Positions 1-9,592 of a stretch of 64,000 nt of DNA are shown in pieces. Numbering within the stretch: the stretch's first letter is position 1; every line of letters begins with the position of its first letter. The DNA lies in contig NZ_FOQL01000005.1 in the NCBI RefSeq assembly GCF_900113745.1, positions 124,001-188,000 on the forward strand, in the 5' to 3' direction. This DNA comes from Pseudomonas guineae. Its GTDB lineage: Bacteria > Pseudomonadota > Gammaproteobacteria > Pseudomonadales > Pseudomonadaceae. The position numbers and the translations under genes are program-made. The notes under the pieces are model-generated. The model did no database searches. It was not told where the DNA came from and saw nothing but the letters and a program-made list of their open reading frames with translations.

Positions 1-1
1 C

Positions 2-241
2 AGCACCGGCAAGAGCATTCGCGTCGACCCAGGCGAAACCGTACACGCCGCCGCCGCCAAGCTCGGCCTACATATTCCCAAGGCCTGCGGCATGGGCATC
101 TGCGGCACCTGCAAGGTAATGAAAACCGCCGGAGAGGTGACCATGGAGCACAACGGCGGGATTACCGACGAAGATGTGGCCGAGGGTTATATCTTGTCGT
201 GCTGCAGCGTGCCGCAGGGTGATGTAACCATCGACTACTAG
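2..241 (+). CDS. gbcB: Glycine betaine demethylase reductase subunit, C-terminal fragment
   Basis: Only the last 79 codons are present; the gene begins before the window. They form a plant-type 2Fe-2S ferredoxin domain: the spacing C-x4-C-x2-C is visible in ACGMGICGTC, followed by a later Cys in ILSCC. This architecture is the C-terminal electron-transfer end of ferredoxin-NADPH reductases such as GbcB, which feeds electrons to the Rieske oxygenase GbcA in glycine betaine demethylation to dimethylglycine. The GbcB assignment is inferred from the adjacent gbdR, sdaB and betaine transport genes; another Rieske-oxygenase reductase cannot be excluded. Confidence 0.75.
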   Translation, partial: STGKSIRVDPGETVHAAAAKLGLHIPKACGMGICGTCKVMKTAGEVTMEHNGGITDEDVAEGYILSCCSVPQGDVTIDY

Positions 242-365
242 GGGCGACGCACCGCAAGTTGCGGCATTGTGGTTTAACCTGACCTGCTGCCTATTAACCT
301 GTCGGCGTAACCGCTATAAAGCCAAGCGATTAAACGCTCGCCGTTACAGCGTCGCCGACCACCCC

Positions 366-1469
366 TTACAGCCTGACGCTGGCGAAAGTCGACTCGCCTT
401 GGGCGCGAGTTAGCGCAGCCATGGCCGAGGACGTCGAGGGACGCATCAGGTCTTCCGGCATCGGTAGCACGCCGAGCACATTACCGCCCTGATGACCCGC
501 GCGCTCATCGCGCGGAGGAATGCCGAAATACTCGCGGTAGCATTTGGAGAAATGCGGCGTGGAGACAAAGCCACACACCGAAGCCAACTCAATGATCGAC
601 ATGCAGGTCTGCTTGAGCAGCTGACGCGCTCGAATCAGACGTAACTTGAGGTAATAGCGTGACGGCGAGCAGTGCAGGTATTTCTGGAACAAACGCTCCA
701 GCTGGCGACGTGATACATCGACAAACAGCGCCAGTTGATCGAGGTCGATCGGCTCCTCCAAATTGGCCTCCATTAACGCGACGATTTCCTGCAGCTTCGG
801 CTGATTAGTACCGAGCATGTGCTTGAGCGGTACCCGCTGATGGTCCTGCTCGTTACGGATTCGCTCATAGATAAACATTTCGGAAATCGCCGCCGCCAGT
901 TCGCGGCCATGTTCGCGGCCGATCACGTGCAGCATCATATCCATCGGCGCGGTGCCGCCGGAGCTGGTGTGGCGATTGCGATCAATCGAGAACAACCGCG
1001 TGCTCACCCCCGCGCGCGGGAAAGATTCCTGCATTGAAGCCAGGCACTCCCAGTGCACACTGCAATCGAAGCCATCAAGCAGCCCGGCCTTAGCTAGCGC
1101 CCAACTGCCGGTGCATACCGCTCCCAACTGTGCACCATAACGTGCCTGACTTTGCAGCCACTGTATGTGCTCCCGGTTAACGCTTTGTTGAATGTTTACG
1201 CCACCGCAAACAATCACTGCATCCAGAAGCGGCGAGTCAGCTAGGTTGGTGTCAGGGGTAATGTGCAAACCATCACTGGCACTTACCGGTAAACCGTTAT
1301 GGCTAAGGGTATGCCAGCGGTACAGCTCCTTACCGGAAAGCTGGTTGGCCATGCGTAGGGGCTCGACCGCCGAAGCCAGGGAGATCAGGGTAAAATTATC
1401 GAGCAGAAGAAAGCCGATGGACTGGGGAACACGGCTCAGGGGTTGTGCCCCTTGATTGAACTGTGACAT
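366..1469 (-). CDS. gbdR: GlxA/AraC-family transcriptional activator of betaine catabolism
   Basis: A 367-residue protein with an N-terminal DJ-1/PfpI-like domain (about 18-185, with the nucleophile-elbow-like CTGSWALAKAG) and a C-terminal AraC HTH pair (about 225-325, ending in STPHFSKCYREYFGIPPR). GbdR of Pseudomonas activates glycine betaine, dimethylglycine and carnitine catabolism and transport genes. I chose the ATG at 1469 because GAGG lies 9 nt upstream; an in-frame GTG at 1484 would add five residues. It sits downstream of sdaB on the same strand and opposes gbcB, matching the GbdR regulon. Assignment to gbdR rather than another GlxA paralogue rests on context plus length. Confidence 0.85.
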   Translation of the reverse strand: MSQFNQGAQPLSRVPQSIGFLLLDNFTLISLASAVEPLRMANQLSGKELYRWHTLSHNGLPVSASDGLHITPDTNLADSPLLDAVIVCGGVNIQQSVNREHIQWLQSQARYGAQLGAVCTGSWALAKAGLLDGFDCSVHWECLASMQESFPRAGVSTRLFSIDRNRHTSSGGTAPMDMMLHVIGREHGRELAAAISEMFIYERIRNEQDHQRVPLKHMLGTNQPKLQEIVALMEANLEEPIDLDQLALFVDVSRRQLERLFQKYLHCSPSRYYLKLRLIRARQLLKQTCMSIIELASVCGFVSTPHFSKCYREYFGIPPRDERAGHQGGNVLGVLPMPEDLMRPSTSSAMAALTRAQGESTFASVRL

Positions 1470-1945
1470 CAGGTGAACCCTCACGCAAAGGTAAACAAGG
1501 TGTTGAGCCTTTATAGCAACGACTCTTCTTATGATTCTGGAACCGCATAACGCCAGATCTATAGACAGTACAACGCAAAGGGCGTGCCTATATTGACTGG
1601 CCGTTCAATTAAAAATATTAAGGTTCATTCAGAGCATGCGCCACTGGCGTTGGCAGGAGCGACAGACGCATTCTGTTTACGACCGCAAGCCTTGGCTGGC
1701 GAGGGGTTGAGCACTTCGGTAACACTGTCAGGCAAGTGCTTTGTCACCCCGCTACGCAGGGTAAAGCAGGCGTGGTAACGAACCCGCAGTCAGGCCATAT
1801 TCGGCAGCATTGCGCCGCCTTATCCGCTGCATCGTTTAGCTATGCACCGCAATCGTGCACAGCGCTTGCGGCGCACTCAAATAAGCCCCTTCGCACGGGG
1901 ATTAAAACCAGCCGGGACGACGCGCAACCGCTCGTAAACAGGCAC
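1470..1945. other. Intergenic region between sdaB and gbdR, no gene seen
   Basis: About 475 bases without a convincing gene. Short open frames on the plus strand lack ribosome binding sites and recognisable domains. It should contain the gbdR promoter on the minus strand. A GTTCAAT half-site beside TTGA (about 1593-1610) recalls one arm of the BetI dyads found further on, but the spacing is wrong for a BetI site. A weak 4-bp GC hairpin (about 1886-1900) lies downstream of sdaB. Confidence 0.4.
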
Positions 1946-3325
1946 TCAGCACTCAACAGCGCTAACCGCCAACCCACCGCGCGAGGTTTCTTTGTACTTG
2001 TCGTGCATGTCGGCGCCGGTGTCGCGCATGGTGCGGATCACCCGGTCCAGTGAAATGAAATGCTCACCGTCACCACGTAAGGCCATCTGTGCGGCATTGA
2101 TCGCCTTTACGGCCGCAATCGCGTTGCGTTCGATGCACGGTACCTGCACCAAGCCGCCAACCGGGTCACAGGTCAGGCCGAGGTTGTGCTCTAAGCCAAT
2201 CTCAGCGGCGTTTTCCACCTGCCCAGGCGTCGCTCCTAGAATCTCCGCTAATCCCGCCGCCGCCATGGCGCAGGCCGAACCGACCTCTCCCTGACAGCCA
2301 ACCTCGGCCCCAGAGATAGAGGCATTTTTCTTGCACAGGATGCCAATGGCCGCAGCGGCCAGCAGGTAGTCCACTACATTGGCTTCGCTTACGGCCGGGC
2401 TAAAGCGTACGAAATAATGCAGAACCGCCGGGATAATCCCCGCCGCACCATTGGTTGGCGCGGTGACCATACGACCGCCGGCGGCGTTTTCCTCGTTCAC
2501 CGCCAGGGCAAACAGGTTGACCCACTCCATGCCACTCAGGGTCGAGCCGATCACATTGGGTCTACTCATCTCCTGCAGGCTGCGGTGCAGCTTGGCCGCG
2601 CGACGCTTGACGTTAAGCCCGCCCGGTAGAATGCCTTCATGCTTGAGGCCCTGCTCGACGCACTCGCGCATGGCCTGCCACAGGCGCATCAGTCCGCTGC
2701 GGATTTCCGCCTCACTGCGCCAGGCCTTTTCGTTGGCCATCATTAGTTCTGAGATGCGCAAGTCGTGACTCCGGCACAGCTGCAACAACTGCTCGGCGCT
2801 GTCAAAGTCGTAAGGCAACACCGTGTGATCCAGATCCAATTGACCGCTAACGGCCTGTTCGGCATCCACCACAAAACCGCCGCCCACCGAGTAATAGGTA
2901 TTTTCGTGCAGCAGGCTATCGTCTGCGGCAAATGCACTGAGGGTCATCGCATTGGGGTGGTAAGGCAGGTTCTCGTCCAGCAGCAACATATCGCGCGACC
3001 AATCGAAGGCGATGCTGAGCCGCCCACCGAGCTGCAACTGACCACTTTCCAATAGCGCGCTAATACGCGGCTCAATGCTGCTCGGGTCGATCTGATCAGG
3101 CCACTCGCCCATCAGGCCCATGATCACCGCCCGGTCACTGCCATGGCCGATGCCCGTAGCCGACAACGAACCGTACAAGCGCACCAATACCCGCACGGTG
3201 CGTTCCTGCAAACGCCGTTCGCTCAGCGCGCCGCTGAACAGCGCCGCCGCACGCATGGGCCCGACGGTATGCGAACTGGACGGACCAATGCCGATCTTAA
3301 ACAAGTCAAACACGCTGATAGCCAC
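1946..3325 (-). CDS. sdaB: L-serine ammonia-lyase (iron-sulfur type)
   Basis: A 459-residue protein with the beta domain first (about 1-155, [12 protein letters not shown] near the start) and the alpha domain after residue about 185. The cysteines expected to hold the 4Fe-4S cluster appear in [18 protein letters not shown] and [13 protein letters not shown]. It deaminates L-serine to pyruvate and ammonia. Here that fits the last step of choline/betaine breakdown, where glycine is converted to serine. The start is GTG with GGAGAG a few bases upstream. It is divergent from the first binding-protein gene. Confidence 0.93.
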   Translation of the reverse strand: MAISVFDLFKIGIGPSSSHTVGPMRAAALFSGALSERRLQERTVRVLVRLYGSLSATGIGHGSDRAVIMGLMGEWPDQIDPSSIEPRISALLESGQLQLGGRLSIAFDWSRDMLLLDENLPYHPNAMTLSAFAADDSLLHENTYYSVGGGFVVDAEQAVSGQLDLDHTVLPYDFDSAEQLLQLCRSHDLRISELMMANEKAWRSEAEIRSGLMRLWQAMRECVEQGLKHEGILPGGLNVKRRAAKLHRSLQEMSRPNVIGSTLSGMEWVNLFALAVNEENAAGGRMVTAPTNGAAGIIPAVLHYFVRFSPAVSEANVVDYLLAAAAIGILCKKNASISGAEVGCQGEVGSACAMAAAGLAEILGATPGQVENAAEIGLEHNLGLTCDPVGGLVQVPCIERNAIAAVKAINAAQMALRGDGEHFISLDRVIRTMRDTGADMHDKYKETSRGGLAVSAVEC

Positions 3326-3650
3326 GACTCTCTCCTACACGGTTGCTACATGCAGACCATGATCAGGATTTCACCACCCCGTCGCCGCCCCACACCGACC
3401 CGTCCATGCCTAAAGCCGTCAGCGTCTTTGTCCCGTATCAGACCGTGTGCCGCCCCAGACTTTCCATGCGTATAACCACCAATCACGACAACAACGTTCT
3501 ACTTACGACCCTGCGTATAGGCAGAGGAGGAGCTGTGTCTGCATGATCGTCGCGTCCATGGATCGGTAGTCGCTGTTTACCCTGCCCGCCCCATGGCCGG
3601 ATTGCACACTTACATAGGTGCACCCTGTCACCGCAACTGGGAGAGGCTTA
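3326..3650. promoter_or_regulatory. Divergent promoter region between sdaB and the first binding protein
   Basis: These 325 bases separate sdaB (leftward) from a choline-type binding-protein gene (rightward), so at least two promoters must lie here. No open frame with a credible start is present. In other pseudomonads both flanking gene types are GbdR targets, so a GbdR site is expected, but I cannot mark one with confidence. Confidence 0.4.
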
Positions 3651-4589
3651 ATGAAACTAAGTACGCGCTGGCTGCTAGCCGCCGCCCTAAATATGCCGCT
3701 GCTGGCCCAAGCTGCAGAAGCGGCCAGCTGCGAAGTGATTCGCTTCTCCGATGTAGGCTGGACCGACATCACCGTAACTACAGCGGTCACTCGCCAGGTC
3801 CTCAGCGACCTCGGCTATCGCACCCGGGTAAAGCGCATGTCGGTTCCAGAAACCTACAAAGCCATGCAAGACGGCAAAATAGACATATTTCTCGGCAACT
3901 GGATGCCGAGCATGGAAAACGACATCAAGCCCTATGCCGCCAACGGCTCAGTGAAGACCCTCGGCGCCAACCTTGAGGGGGCCAAATACACCCTCGCGGT
4001 CAACCAGGCGGCCTATGACGGCGGCGTGGAGAACTTCGCCGATCTTGCGCGCTTTAGCAAGGAATTAGGCGGCAAGTTGTATGGCATCGAACCGGGCAAC
4101 GATGGCAACAAGCTGATCCAGCAGATGATTGATAAGAATGCTTTCGGCTTGTCCGACTTCACCTTGGTGGAGTCCAGCGAGAACGGCATGCTGGCCCAGG
4201 TCAAACGGGCCGAGCACCTCAAACAATGGGTGGTGTTTCTCGGCTGGGCGCCGCACCCGATGAACAACCAGTTGCAGATGCATTACCTCGATGGCGGCGA
4301 TGAGTTCTTCGGCCCCAACTACGGCGGCGCCACGGTGTACACCAACATCCGTGCCGGCCTGGCCAAAGAATGCCCAAATGTCACCCGTCTGCTGCAGAAC
4401 CTGCGCTTCAGTTTGGAGATGGAAAGCTACCTGATGGGGGCGATTCTTAATAAGAACACCAACCCACGCCGCGAGGCCAAAGCCTGGCTAAAAGCTAACC
4501 CGCAAATACATGCTTCCTGGCTGCTGGGCGTAACAAGACTGAACGGTCAATCAATAAAAACTGCCGAAAACCTGTCAAGCGGAAATTAA
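3651..4589 (+). CDS. Quaternary-amine ABC transporter periplasmic binding protein
   Basis: A 312-residue precursor with a signal peptide (MKLSTRWLLAAALNMPLLAQA) followed by an OpuAC-type domain. It is clearly paralogous to the 7363-8307 product: both share SCxxxRF, a GW-D motif, NLEGAKYTLAV, GIEPGNDGN, VESSE-GML and FLGWAPHPMN. Binding proteins of this group bring choline or carnitine to the CbcVW core. The ATG at 3651 has GGGAGAGG upstream; the open frame itself continues further 5'. It could be the choline, carnitine (CaiX-like) or another ligand version; the sequence does not settle this. Confidence 0.85.
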   Translation: MKLSTRWLLAAALNMPLLAQAAEAASCEVIRFSDVGWTDITVTTAVTRQVLSDLGYRTRVKRMSVPETYKAMQDGKIDIFLGNWMPSMENDIKPYAANGSVKTLGANLEGAKYTLAVNQAAYDGGVENFADLARFSKELGGKLYGIEPGNDGNKLIQQMIDKNAFGLSDFTLVESSENGMLAQVKRAEHLKQWVVFLGWAPHPMNNQLQMHYLDGGDEFFGPNYGGATVYTNIRAGLAKECPNVTRLLQNLRFSLEMESYLMGAILNKNTNPRREAKAWLKANPQIHASWLLGVTRLNGQSIKTAENLSSGN

Positions 4590-5252
4590 TTTGTCATTTT
4601 TTTCGAACACCACGCAGCCCCCTAACCACAGTGGCTGCGGCCACTTCAAAAGCTGTAAACCACGGCCGGCGCGGCTTGCAGCCTTGGCAACAGAGGTAAA
4701 AAGTCTGTTATGGTTTTTTTAGCAAACGGTATGTCGCCGCGTAACACGTCAGAGTCGCAAACCGACAATTGCGGCAATTTGAAGACTATATCGTTGAGTC
4801 AGCCGATTTCGTCGCTCTGACCTCCAGAGGAGGCAGAGACCGGGAGCCCACAGCCCCGGACCGAAGAATATATAAGCGCTGGCTCCTCATTGATGGGTGC
4901 CAGCCCAACAAGAAATTTCGGATGTACGCGCACCTCGGGTCGGGGTGTGTAAAACCCAAGGATTGGGCTTCGTAACACTGCCAGAGGGTATGGAACGCGG
5001 TTTGCAGCACGACACAGTAAGGTTTACCCATCAGCTCACCTTCGTTACGTCCATTGCTCACAAGGCAACTGGAGCGTCGCAGTGGTTGTGCTCGGATGCC
5101 CCTGATCTGTTGCGCAGCAAAGCACGCTCCCAACCTCGCAACCCAGCAAACACACACAGGCAAGAACAGTCGGCATCACCGCACGAACGCCAGCTGGCGC
5201 TCGCCCGGTTCCGCAGCACTGATCTAGATGTCTACTGAAGGGGAATCATCCC
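4590..5252. other. Long leader/intergenic region upstream of cbcV
   Basis: This 663-base stretch separates the first binding protein from cbcV. A 113-codon open frame (4897-5238) has no ribosome binding site, no known domain and atypical composition, so I do not call it. The region holds several short dyads (for example CCCAA-GGA-TTGGG near 4958-4970 and CCTCC-AGA-GGAGG near 4821-4833). It must contain the cbcVW promoter, plausibly with a GbdR site. Confidence 0.4.
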
Positions 5253-6458
5253 ATGCAGTCTGGAAAAATCGTCGTCGAAAACCTCTACAAGGTATTCGGC
5301 CCGCAGCCACAAGAAGCCATTGAGCTGCTTAAACAGGGCTGGAGCAAGGAACGGATTCTTGCGGAAAAAGGCGCCGTTATTGGCGTTAGCGACGTGTCAT
5401 TTAGCGTCGAAGAAGGTGAGATTTTTGTGCTGATGGGCCTCTCCGGCTCCGGCAAGTCGACCCTGATCCGCTTGATCAACCGCTTGGTTGAGCCCAGCGA
5501 TGGCAACGTCTACATCGACGGGCAAAACGTCGCCAAGATGCCCAAGGCGGAACTCATCGACCTGCGCCGCCGCGACATGAGCATGGTCTTCCAGTCCTTC
5601 GCACTGATGCCTTCGCGCAGTGTGCTGGACAACGCCGCCTTCGGCCTCGAAGTGGCTGGCAAGAGCAAAAAGGTACGTGAAGAGCGCGCCATGCGCGTGC
5701 TCAAGCAGGTTGGCCTGGACACCTTTGCGCACAAGATGCCGCATGAGTTGTCTGGCGGCATGCAGCAGCGCGTCGGCCTGGCTCGCGCCCTGGCGGTGGA
5801 CCCGTCGATGATCATCATGGACGAGGCATTCTCTGCCCTCGACCCGCTCAAGCGCCGCGAGATGCAAGACGTGCTGCTGGAGCTGCAGAAGACCGACCGG
5901 CGCACCATCATCTTCGTCTCTCACGATATCGAAGAAGCCATGCGCATCGGTACCCGCATCGGCATCATGGAAGGCGGCAAGCTGGTGCAGATCGGCACCC
6001 CGCAGGAGCTGATCGATAATCCCGCCAATGACTACGTGCGCAACTTCTTCAACACCGTCGACACCAACCGCTACCTCACGGCCGGTCAGTTGATGGCCGA
6101 CAGCGTGCCGATCTATGTGCACAACGGCAAAGCGCCGGATGCACAAACGGTCTGCCAAGAGCTGCAGGATATGGACAAGCACTACGCCTTTATCGTCGAC
6201 GAGCACAACAACTTCCAGGGCTCCATCAGCCTGGAAAAAATTGCCCTGCTGGTCGAAGGCGGCAGCAGCTGCGGCCTCGATGGCGATGTGTTGAAACAAA
6301 TCAGTCCTCTCGCCGAAGACACCCCATTGGATCAGGTGATCGAACGCCTGGTGGATAACGAAGGGCCGATTCCGGTGATTGATGAACATGGCCACTACAG
6401 CGGCGCCATCAGCAAGGGTCGCCTGCTGACGCGCCTGCAGGGAGAGTCCCATGAGTGA
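5253..6458 (+). CDS. cbcV: Choline/betaine/carnitine ABC transporter ATP-binding subunit
   Basis: A 401-residue ProV/OpuAA-type ATPase. Walker A GLSGSGKST lies at residues 62-70, the signature LSGGMQQRVGLARAL follows, and Walker B reads IIMDEAFSALDPL. A C-terminal tandem CBS region (about 275-395) is the part that senses ionic strength or nucleotides in this family. It powers uptake of choline, betaine and carnitine across the inner membrane. The ATG has AGGGG upstream and the gene overlaps cbcW by 8 nt, so translation of the two is probably coupled. Confidence 0.93.
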   Translation: MQSGKIVVENLYKVFGPQPQEAIELLKQGWSKERILAEKGAVIGVSDVSFSVEEGEIFVLMGLSGSGKSTLIRLINRLVEPSDGNVYIDGQNVAKMPKAELIDLRRRDMSMVFQSFALMPSRSVLDNAAFGLEVAGKSKKVREERAMRVLKQVGLDTFAHKMPHELSGGMQQRVGLARALAVDPSMIIMDEAFSALDPLKRREMQDVLLELQKTDRRTIIFVSHDIEEAMRIGTRIGIMEGGKLVQIGTPQELIDNPANDYVRNFFNTVDTNRYLTAGQLMADSVPIYVHNGKAPDAQTVCQELQDMDKHYAFIVDEHNNFQGSISLEKIALLVEGGSSCGLDGDVLKQISPLAEDTPLDQVIERLVDNEGPIPVIDEHGHYSGAISKGRLLTRLQGESHE

Positions 6459-7332
6459 GAAAAAACTCGACCTGGGCAGCTGGGTTAATGACATTGTGCA
6501 GCACCTGCTGGACAACTACAGCGATGGCTTCGACAGCGTTGGTGCGGTGGTCAATGGCTTCTCCGAAGGCATTGAATGGGTGTTGATGCTGCCACCCGCC
6601 TGGCTGCTGATCGCCATCTTTGTCGGCCTCGGCCTGTGGCGAATTGGCTACAAGTTCGCCATCTTCACCGCCGTGGCCTTCGTGCTGATCGTGCTCACCG
6701 GCTTCTGGGAGCAAACGGTGGTCACCCTAGGGCTGACCTTCTCCGCCACGTTAATCAGCCTGCTACTGGGCATACCGCTCGGGATCTGGGCGGCGCGCAG
6801 CGAGCGCGTGGCGACCATCATCCGGCCGATCCTCGACTTTATGCAGACCATGCCGGCGTTCGTTTATCTGATCCCCGCCGCCATGCTGTTCGGTCTCGGC
6901 CGTGTGCCGGGAATTATCGCCACGGTGATCTTCGCCATGCCGCCGGCGGTGCGTCTGACCAACCTGGGCATCCGCCAGGTCAACAAAGAAATCATCGAAG
7001 CCGGCCAGTCCTTCGGCTGCACCCCGCGTCAGCTATTGTTCAAGGTCCAGCTGCCCAACGCCATGCCGTCAATCATGGCCGGGGTCAACCAGACCATCAT
7101 GATGGCGCTGTCGATGGTGATCATTGCCTCGATGGTCGGTGCCGGCGGCTTGGGTAACGACGTACTGGCCAGCATCCAGCGTCTGGACATCGGCCTGGGC
7201 TTCGAAAGTGGCATGGCCGTGGTGTTGCTGGCGATCATTCTTGACCGCATCACTGAAAGCTTCGGCACGCCGCAAACGGCCAACCGCAGCAGCCTATTCA
7301 GCTGGGTCAACAGCAAGCTGCAACGCCAGTAA
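6451..7332 (+). CDS. cbcW: Choline/betaine/carnitine ABC transporter permease
   Basis: A 293-residue ProW-type permease. Hydrophobic segments begin at about residue 45, and the EAA-type loop reads EIIEAGQSFGCTPRQLLFKV ahead of QLPNAMPSIMAG. It forms the channel with CbcV and receives substrate from the binding proteins encoded around it. Its ATG overlaps the end of cbcV and has GGAGAG upstream. The next binding-protein gene follows after 30 nt, so cbcVW and that gene read as one operon. Confidence 0.93.
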   Translation: MSEKKLDLGSWVNDIVQHLLDNYSDGFDSVGAVVNGFSEGIEWVLMLPPAWLLIAIFVGLGLWRIGYKFAIFTAVAFVLIVLTGFWEQTVVTLGLTFSATLISLLLGIPLGIWAARSERVATIIRPILDFMQTMPAFVYLIPAAMLFGLGRVPGIIATVIFAMPPAVRLTNLGIRQVNKEIIEAGQSFGCTPRQLLFKVQLPNAMPSIMAGVNQTIMMALSMVIIASMVGAGGLGNDVLASIQRLDIGLGFESGMAVVLLAIILDRITESFGTPQTANRSSLFSWVNSKLQRQ

Positions 7333-7362
7333 TCTAAATTTAACCATCACAGGGAATCGCAG

Positions 7363-8307
7363 ATGAAGACGATTAAACAGCTCGCAGGCGTAGGCCTGCT
7401 CTCCGCCGCCATGCTCCAGAGCGCTTGGGCGCAAGAGCCAGAAAGCTGCAAGATGGTGCGCTTTGCCGAAATCGGCTGGGCCGACATCGCCGCCACCACC
7501 GGCGTCGCCATGACCCTCAGCGAAGGCCTGGGCTACCAGACCCGCAAAATCATGGCCTCAGTGCCAATCGCCTTTACCGGCGTGCAGAAAGGTCAGATCG
7601 ACGTATTCCTCGGTTACTGGGCGCCGTCGATGGACGCCGTAATTGAACCGTTCCTGAAAGACGACGGCGTCAAGGTACTGCCCAAGGCCAACCTGGAAGG
7701 GGCCAAGTACACCCTGGCCGTGCCGACCTACGCAGCCGAAGCCGGGCTGAAAAGCTTTGCCGACATCGCCAAGTTCAAAGACCAGCTCAACGGCAAAATC
7801 TTCGGCATCGAGCCCGGCAACGACGGCAACCTGCTGATCGAAGGCATGATCAAGAGCAACCAGTTCGGCCTCGGCGACTTCCGCATGGTCGAATCCAGCG
7901 AAGCCGGTATGCTGGTGCAGCTGCAACGTGCGGTGCGTAAGAACGAGCCAGCGGTATTCCTCGGCTGGGCGCCGCACCCAATGAACACGCAGTACGACAT
8001 CACCTACCTGGAAGGTGGCGATGACGTCTTCGGCCCAGACTTCGGCGCCGCCAAGGTCTTCACCGTCGTGCCACCCGATTACGAAGCGCGCTGCGCCAAC
8101 GTCGGCAAACTGCTGAACAATCTGCAGTTCACCGTCGCCATTGAAAGCCAGTTGATGGAAAAGGTTCTGGAAAAACAGGACCCCACCACCGTCGCGGCCG
8201 AGTGGATCAAAGCCAACCCCGCCATTCTTGATCAGTGGCTGGCCGGTGTGACCACCTATGACGGCAAAGACGGCATTGCCGCTGTGAAAAAACACCTGGG
8301 CCTCTAA
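7363..8307 (+). CDS. cbcX: Choline ABC transporter substrate-binding protein
   Basis: A 314-residue precursor with a signal peptide (MKTIKQLAGVGLLSAAMLQSAWA) and an OpuAC domain. The aromatic-box-type tryptophans expected for trimethylammonium binding appear in EIGWADI, GYWAPSM and FLGWAPHPM. It is encoded 30 nt after cbcW with AGGGA before the ATG, the usual place of the dedicated choline-binding protein CbcX. A perfect 8-bp hairpin follows 14 nt after the stop codon. Confidence 0.87.
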   Translation: MKTIKQLAGVGLLSAAMLQSAWAQEPESCKMVRFAEIGWADIAATTGVAMTLSEGLGYQTRKIMASVPIAFTGVQKGQIDVFLGYWAPSMDAVIEPFLKDDGVKVLPKANLEGAKYTLAVPTYAAEAGLKSFADIAKFKDQLNGKIFGIEPGNDGNLLIEGMIKSNQFGLGDFRMVESSEAGMLVQLQRAVRKNEPAVFLGWAPHPMNTQYDITYLEGGDDVFGPDFGAAKVFTVVPPDYEARCANVGKLLNNLQFTVAIESQLMEKVLEKQDPTTVAAEWIKANPAILDQWLAGVTTYDGKDGIAAVKKHLGL

Positions 8308-8321
8308 GCCCTAGCCCTTTT

Positions 8322-8343
8322 AGCCCCATCCTAAGATGGGGCT
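8322..8343. terminator. Hairpin after cbcX
   Basis: An 8-bp perfect stem (AGCCCCAT / ATGGGGCT) with a 6-nt loop directly after cbcX. No T-run follows on the plus strand, so it is more likely a 3'-end stabiliser or attenuator between cbcX and the next binding-protein gene than a strong intrinsic terminator. Confidence 0.45.
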
Positions 8344-8543
8344 GAAAACACTTCCCGCACGATTTCAGCGGCCGCTTCGGCAGCCGTGACGGGGAGTTTT
8401 TGCCCGCGAACCGACGATCTACAAGCGCCTGTCGGCCATCGCAAAGGTGTACCTGCGTTAACACGCTGAATACGCCTGCTAGGCCCGCAATCAGAACGAG
8501 CCAGAACACCATTTGAACTGCCACTCAACTGACGGAGCATCCA

Positions 8544-9395
8544 ATGCGCACACTTAAGACCCTTAGCCTCGGCCTTGCCGCCCTGGCACTCGGCATGGGC
8601 ACCGCCCTTGCCGCCGAAAAACCCACCCTAAAAATCGGCTATGTAAATGGCTGGGACGACAGCGTCGCCGCCACCCATGTCGCCGGTGAAATCCTCCAGA
8701 GCAAGCTTGGCTACACCGTCGAACTGAAAGCGGTAGAACCCGCCATCATGTGGCAAGGCGTAGCCCGTGGCGACCTCGACGCCACCCTCTCCGCCTGGCT
8801 GCCCGCGACGCACGGCGAATACTTTGAAAAACTCAAAGACAAAGTCGAAGTGCTCGGCACCAACTACGCCGGCGCCAAAATCGGCCTGATCGTGCCCGAC
8901 TACGTCGCGGCCAAAAGCATTGCCGACCTCAACACCTACAGCAAAGAATTCGACGGCAAAATCACCGGCATCGACGCCGGTGCCGGCGTTATGCGCCGCG
9001 CAGAAGAAGCCATTAAGGAATACGCCCTCACCGACATCAAACTGATGCCAAGCTCCGGCCCAGGCATGGCCACCGCCCTGACCCGCGCCGAAAAGAACAA
9101 GGAAGCGATTGTCGTCACCGGCTGGATCCCACACTGGATGTTCGCCAAGTGGAAACTGCGCTTCCTCGAAGACCCGAAAAAGGTTTTCGGTGATGACGAG
9201 CATGTCGACACCGTGGCCAATCCAATCATCAATACCAAAGCCCCTGAAGCTGCTGCCTTCCTGAAGAAGTTCTCCTGGAGCGGTGAAGAAGTGGGTTCGG
9301 TCATGCTCGCCATCCGCGATGGCGCCAAGCCAGAAGAAGCCGCCAAAGACTGGATCAGCAAAAACCCAGAGCGCGTGGCTGAATGGCTTAAATAA
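8544..9395 (+). CDS. Glycine betaine-type ABC transporter substrate-binding protein
   Basis: A 283-residue precursor with a signal peptide ending ALGMGTALA-A and an OpuAC domain of a different branch from the two CbcX-like proteins. Likely cation-binding tryptophans sit in YVNGWDDS, IMWQGVARGD, SAWLPATHG and TGWIPHWMF. In Pseudomonas, proteins like this (BetX type) supply betaine to the shared CbcVW core; that ligand is inferred. It has GGAG before the ATG and its own intrinsic terminator downstream. Confidence 0.85.
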   Translation: MRTLKTLSLGLAALALGMGTALAAEKPTLKIGYVNGWDDSVAATHVAGEILQSKLGYTVELKAVEPAIMWQGVARGDLDATLSAWLPATHGEYFEKLKDKVEVLGTNYAGAKIGLIVPDYVAAKSIADLNTYSKEFDGKITGIDAGAGVMRRAEEAIKEYALTDIKLMPSSGPGMATALTRAEKNKEAIVVTGWIPHWMFAKWKLRFLEDPKKVFGDDEHVDTVANPIINTKAPEAAAFLKKFSWSGEEVGSVMLAIRDGAKPEEAAKDWISKNPERVAEWLK

Positions 9396-9413
9396 ATAGC
9401 CCCGCCTGATTGA

Positions 9414-9442
9414 AAGAGGCGAGCTTATAGCTCGCCTTTTTT
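9414..9442 (+). terminator. Intrinsic terminator of the cbc gene block
   Basis: A stem AGGCGAGC / GCTCGCCT with a 5-nt loop runs into a T-tract, 19 nt after the stop of the third binding-protein gene. This is a classic Rho-independent terminator on the plus strand. Confidence 0.9.
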
Positions 9443-9592
9443 AGCCCCGTGTAACGCCAGCAACCTCCCCCAGCAGCTAATAGCTGCCCTAGCGAATCGC
9501 CTCCGGAAAAGGCCTGCCTACCGTGGCAAACTGGCTGACCGCTAAAAGGCCGTAACGCCTCCATTCATCACCCAGCTATTCAAGAGGTTCCC

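Noticed and set aside
1593..1610. Third BetI operator near gbdR
   Set aside because: Only one half-site matches and the spacing between arms is wrong.
1736..2053. 105-codon frame between gbdR and sdaB
   Set aside because: Runs into sdaB on the opposite strand and shows no protein features.
4897..5238. 113-codon frame before cbcV
   Set aside because: No ribosome binding site, no known domain and non-native-looking composition.
5397..6515. Open frame of 372 codons on the minus strand
   Set aside because: Antisense to cbcV; histidine-rich low-complexity translation typical of shadows.
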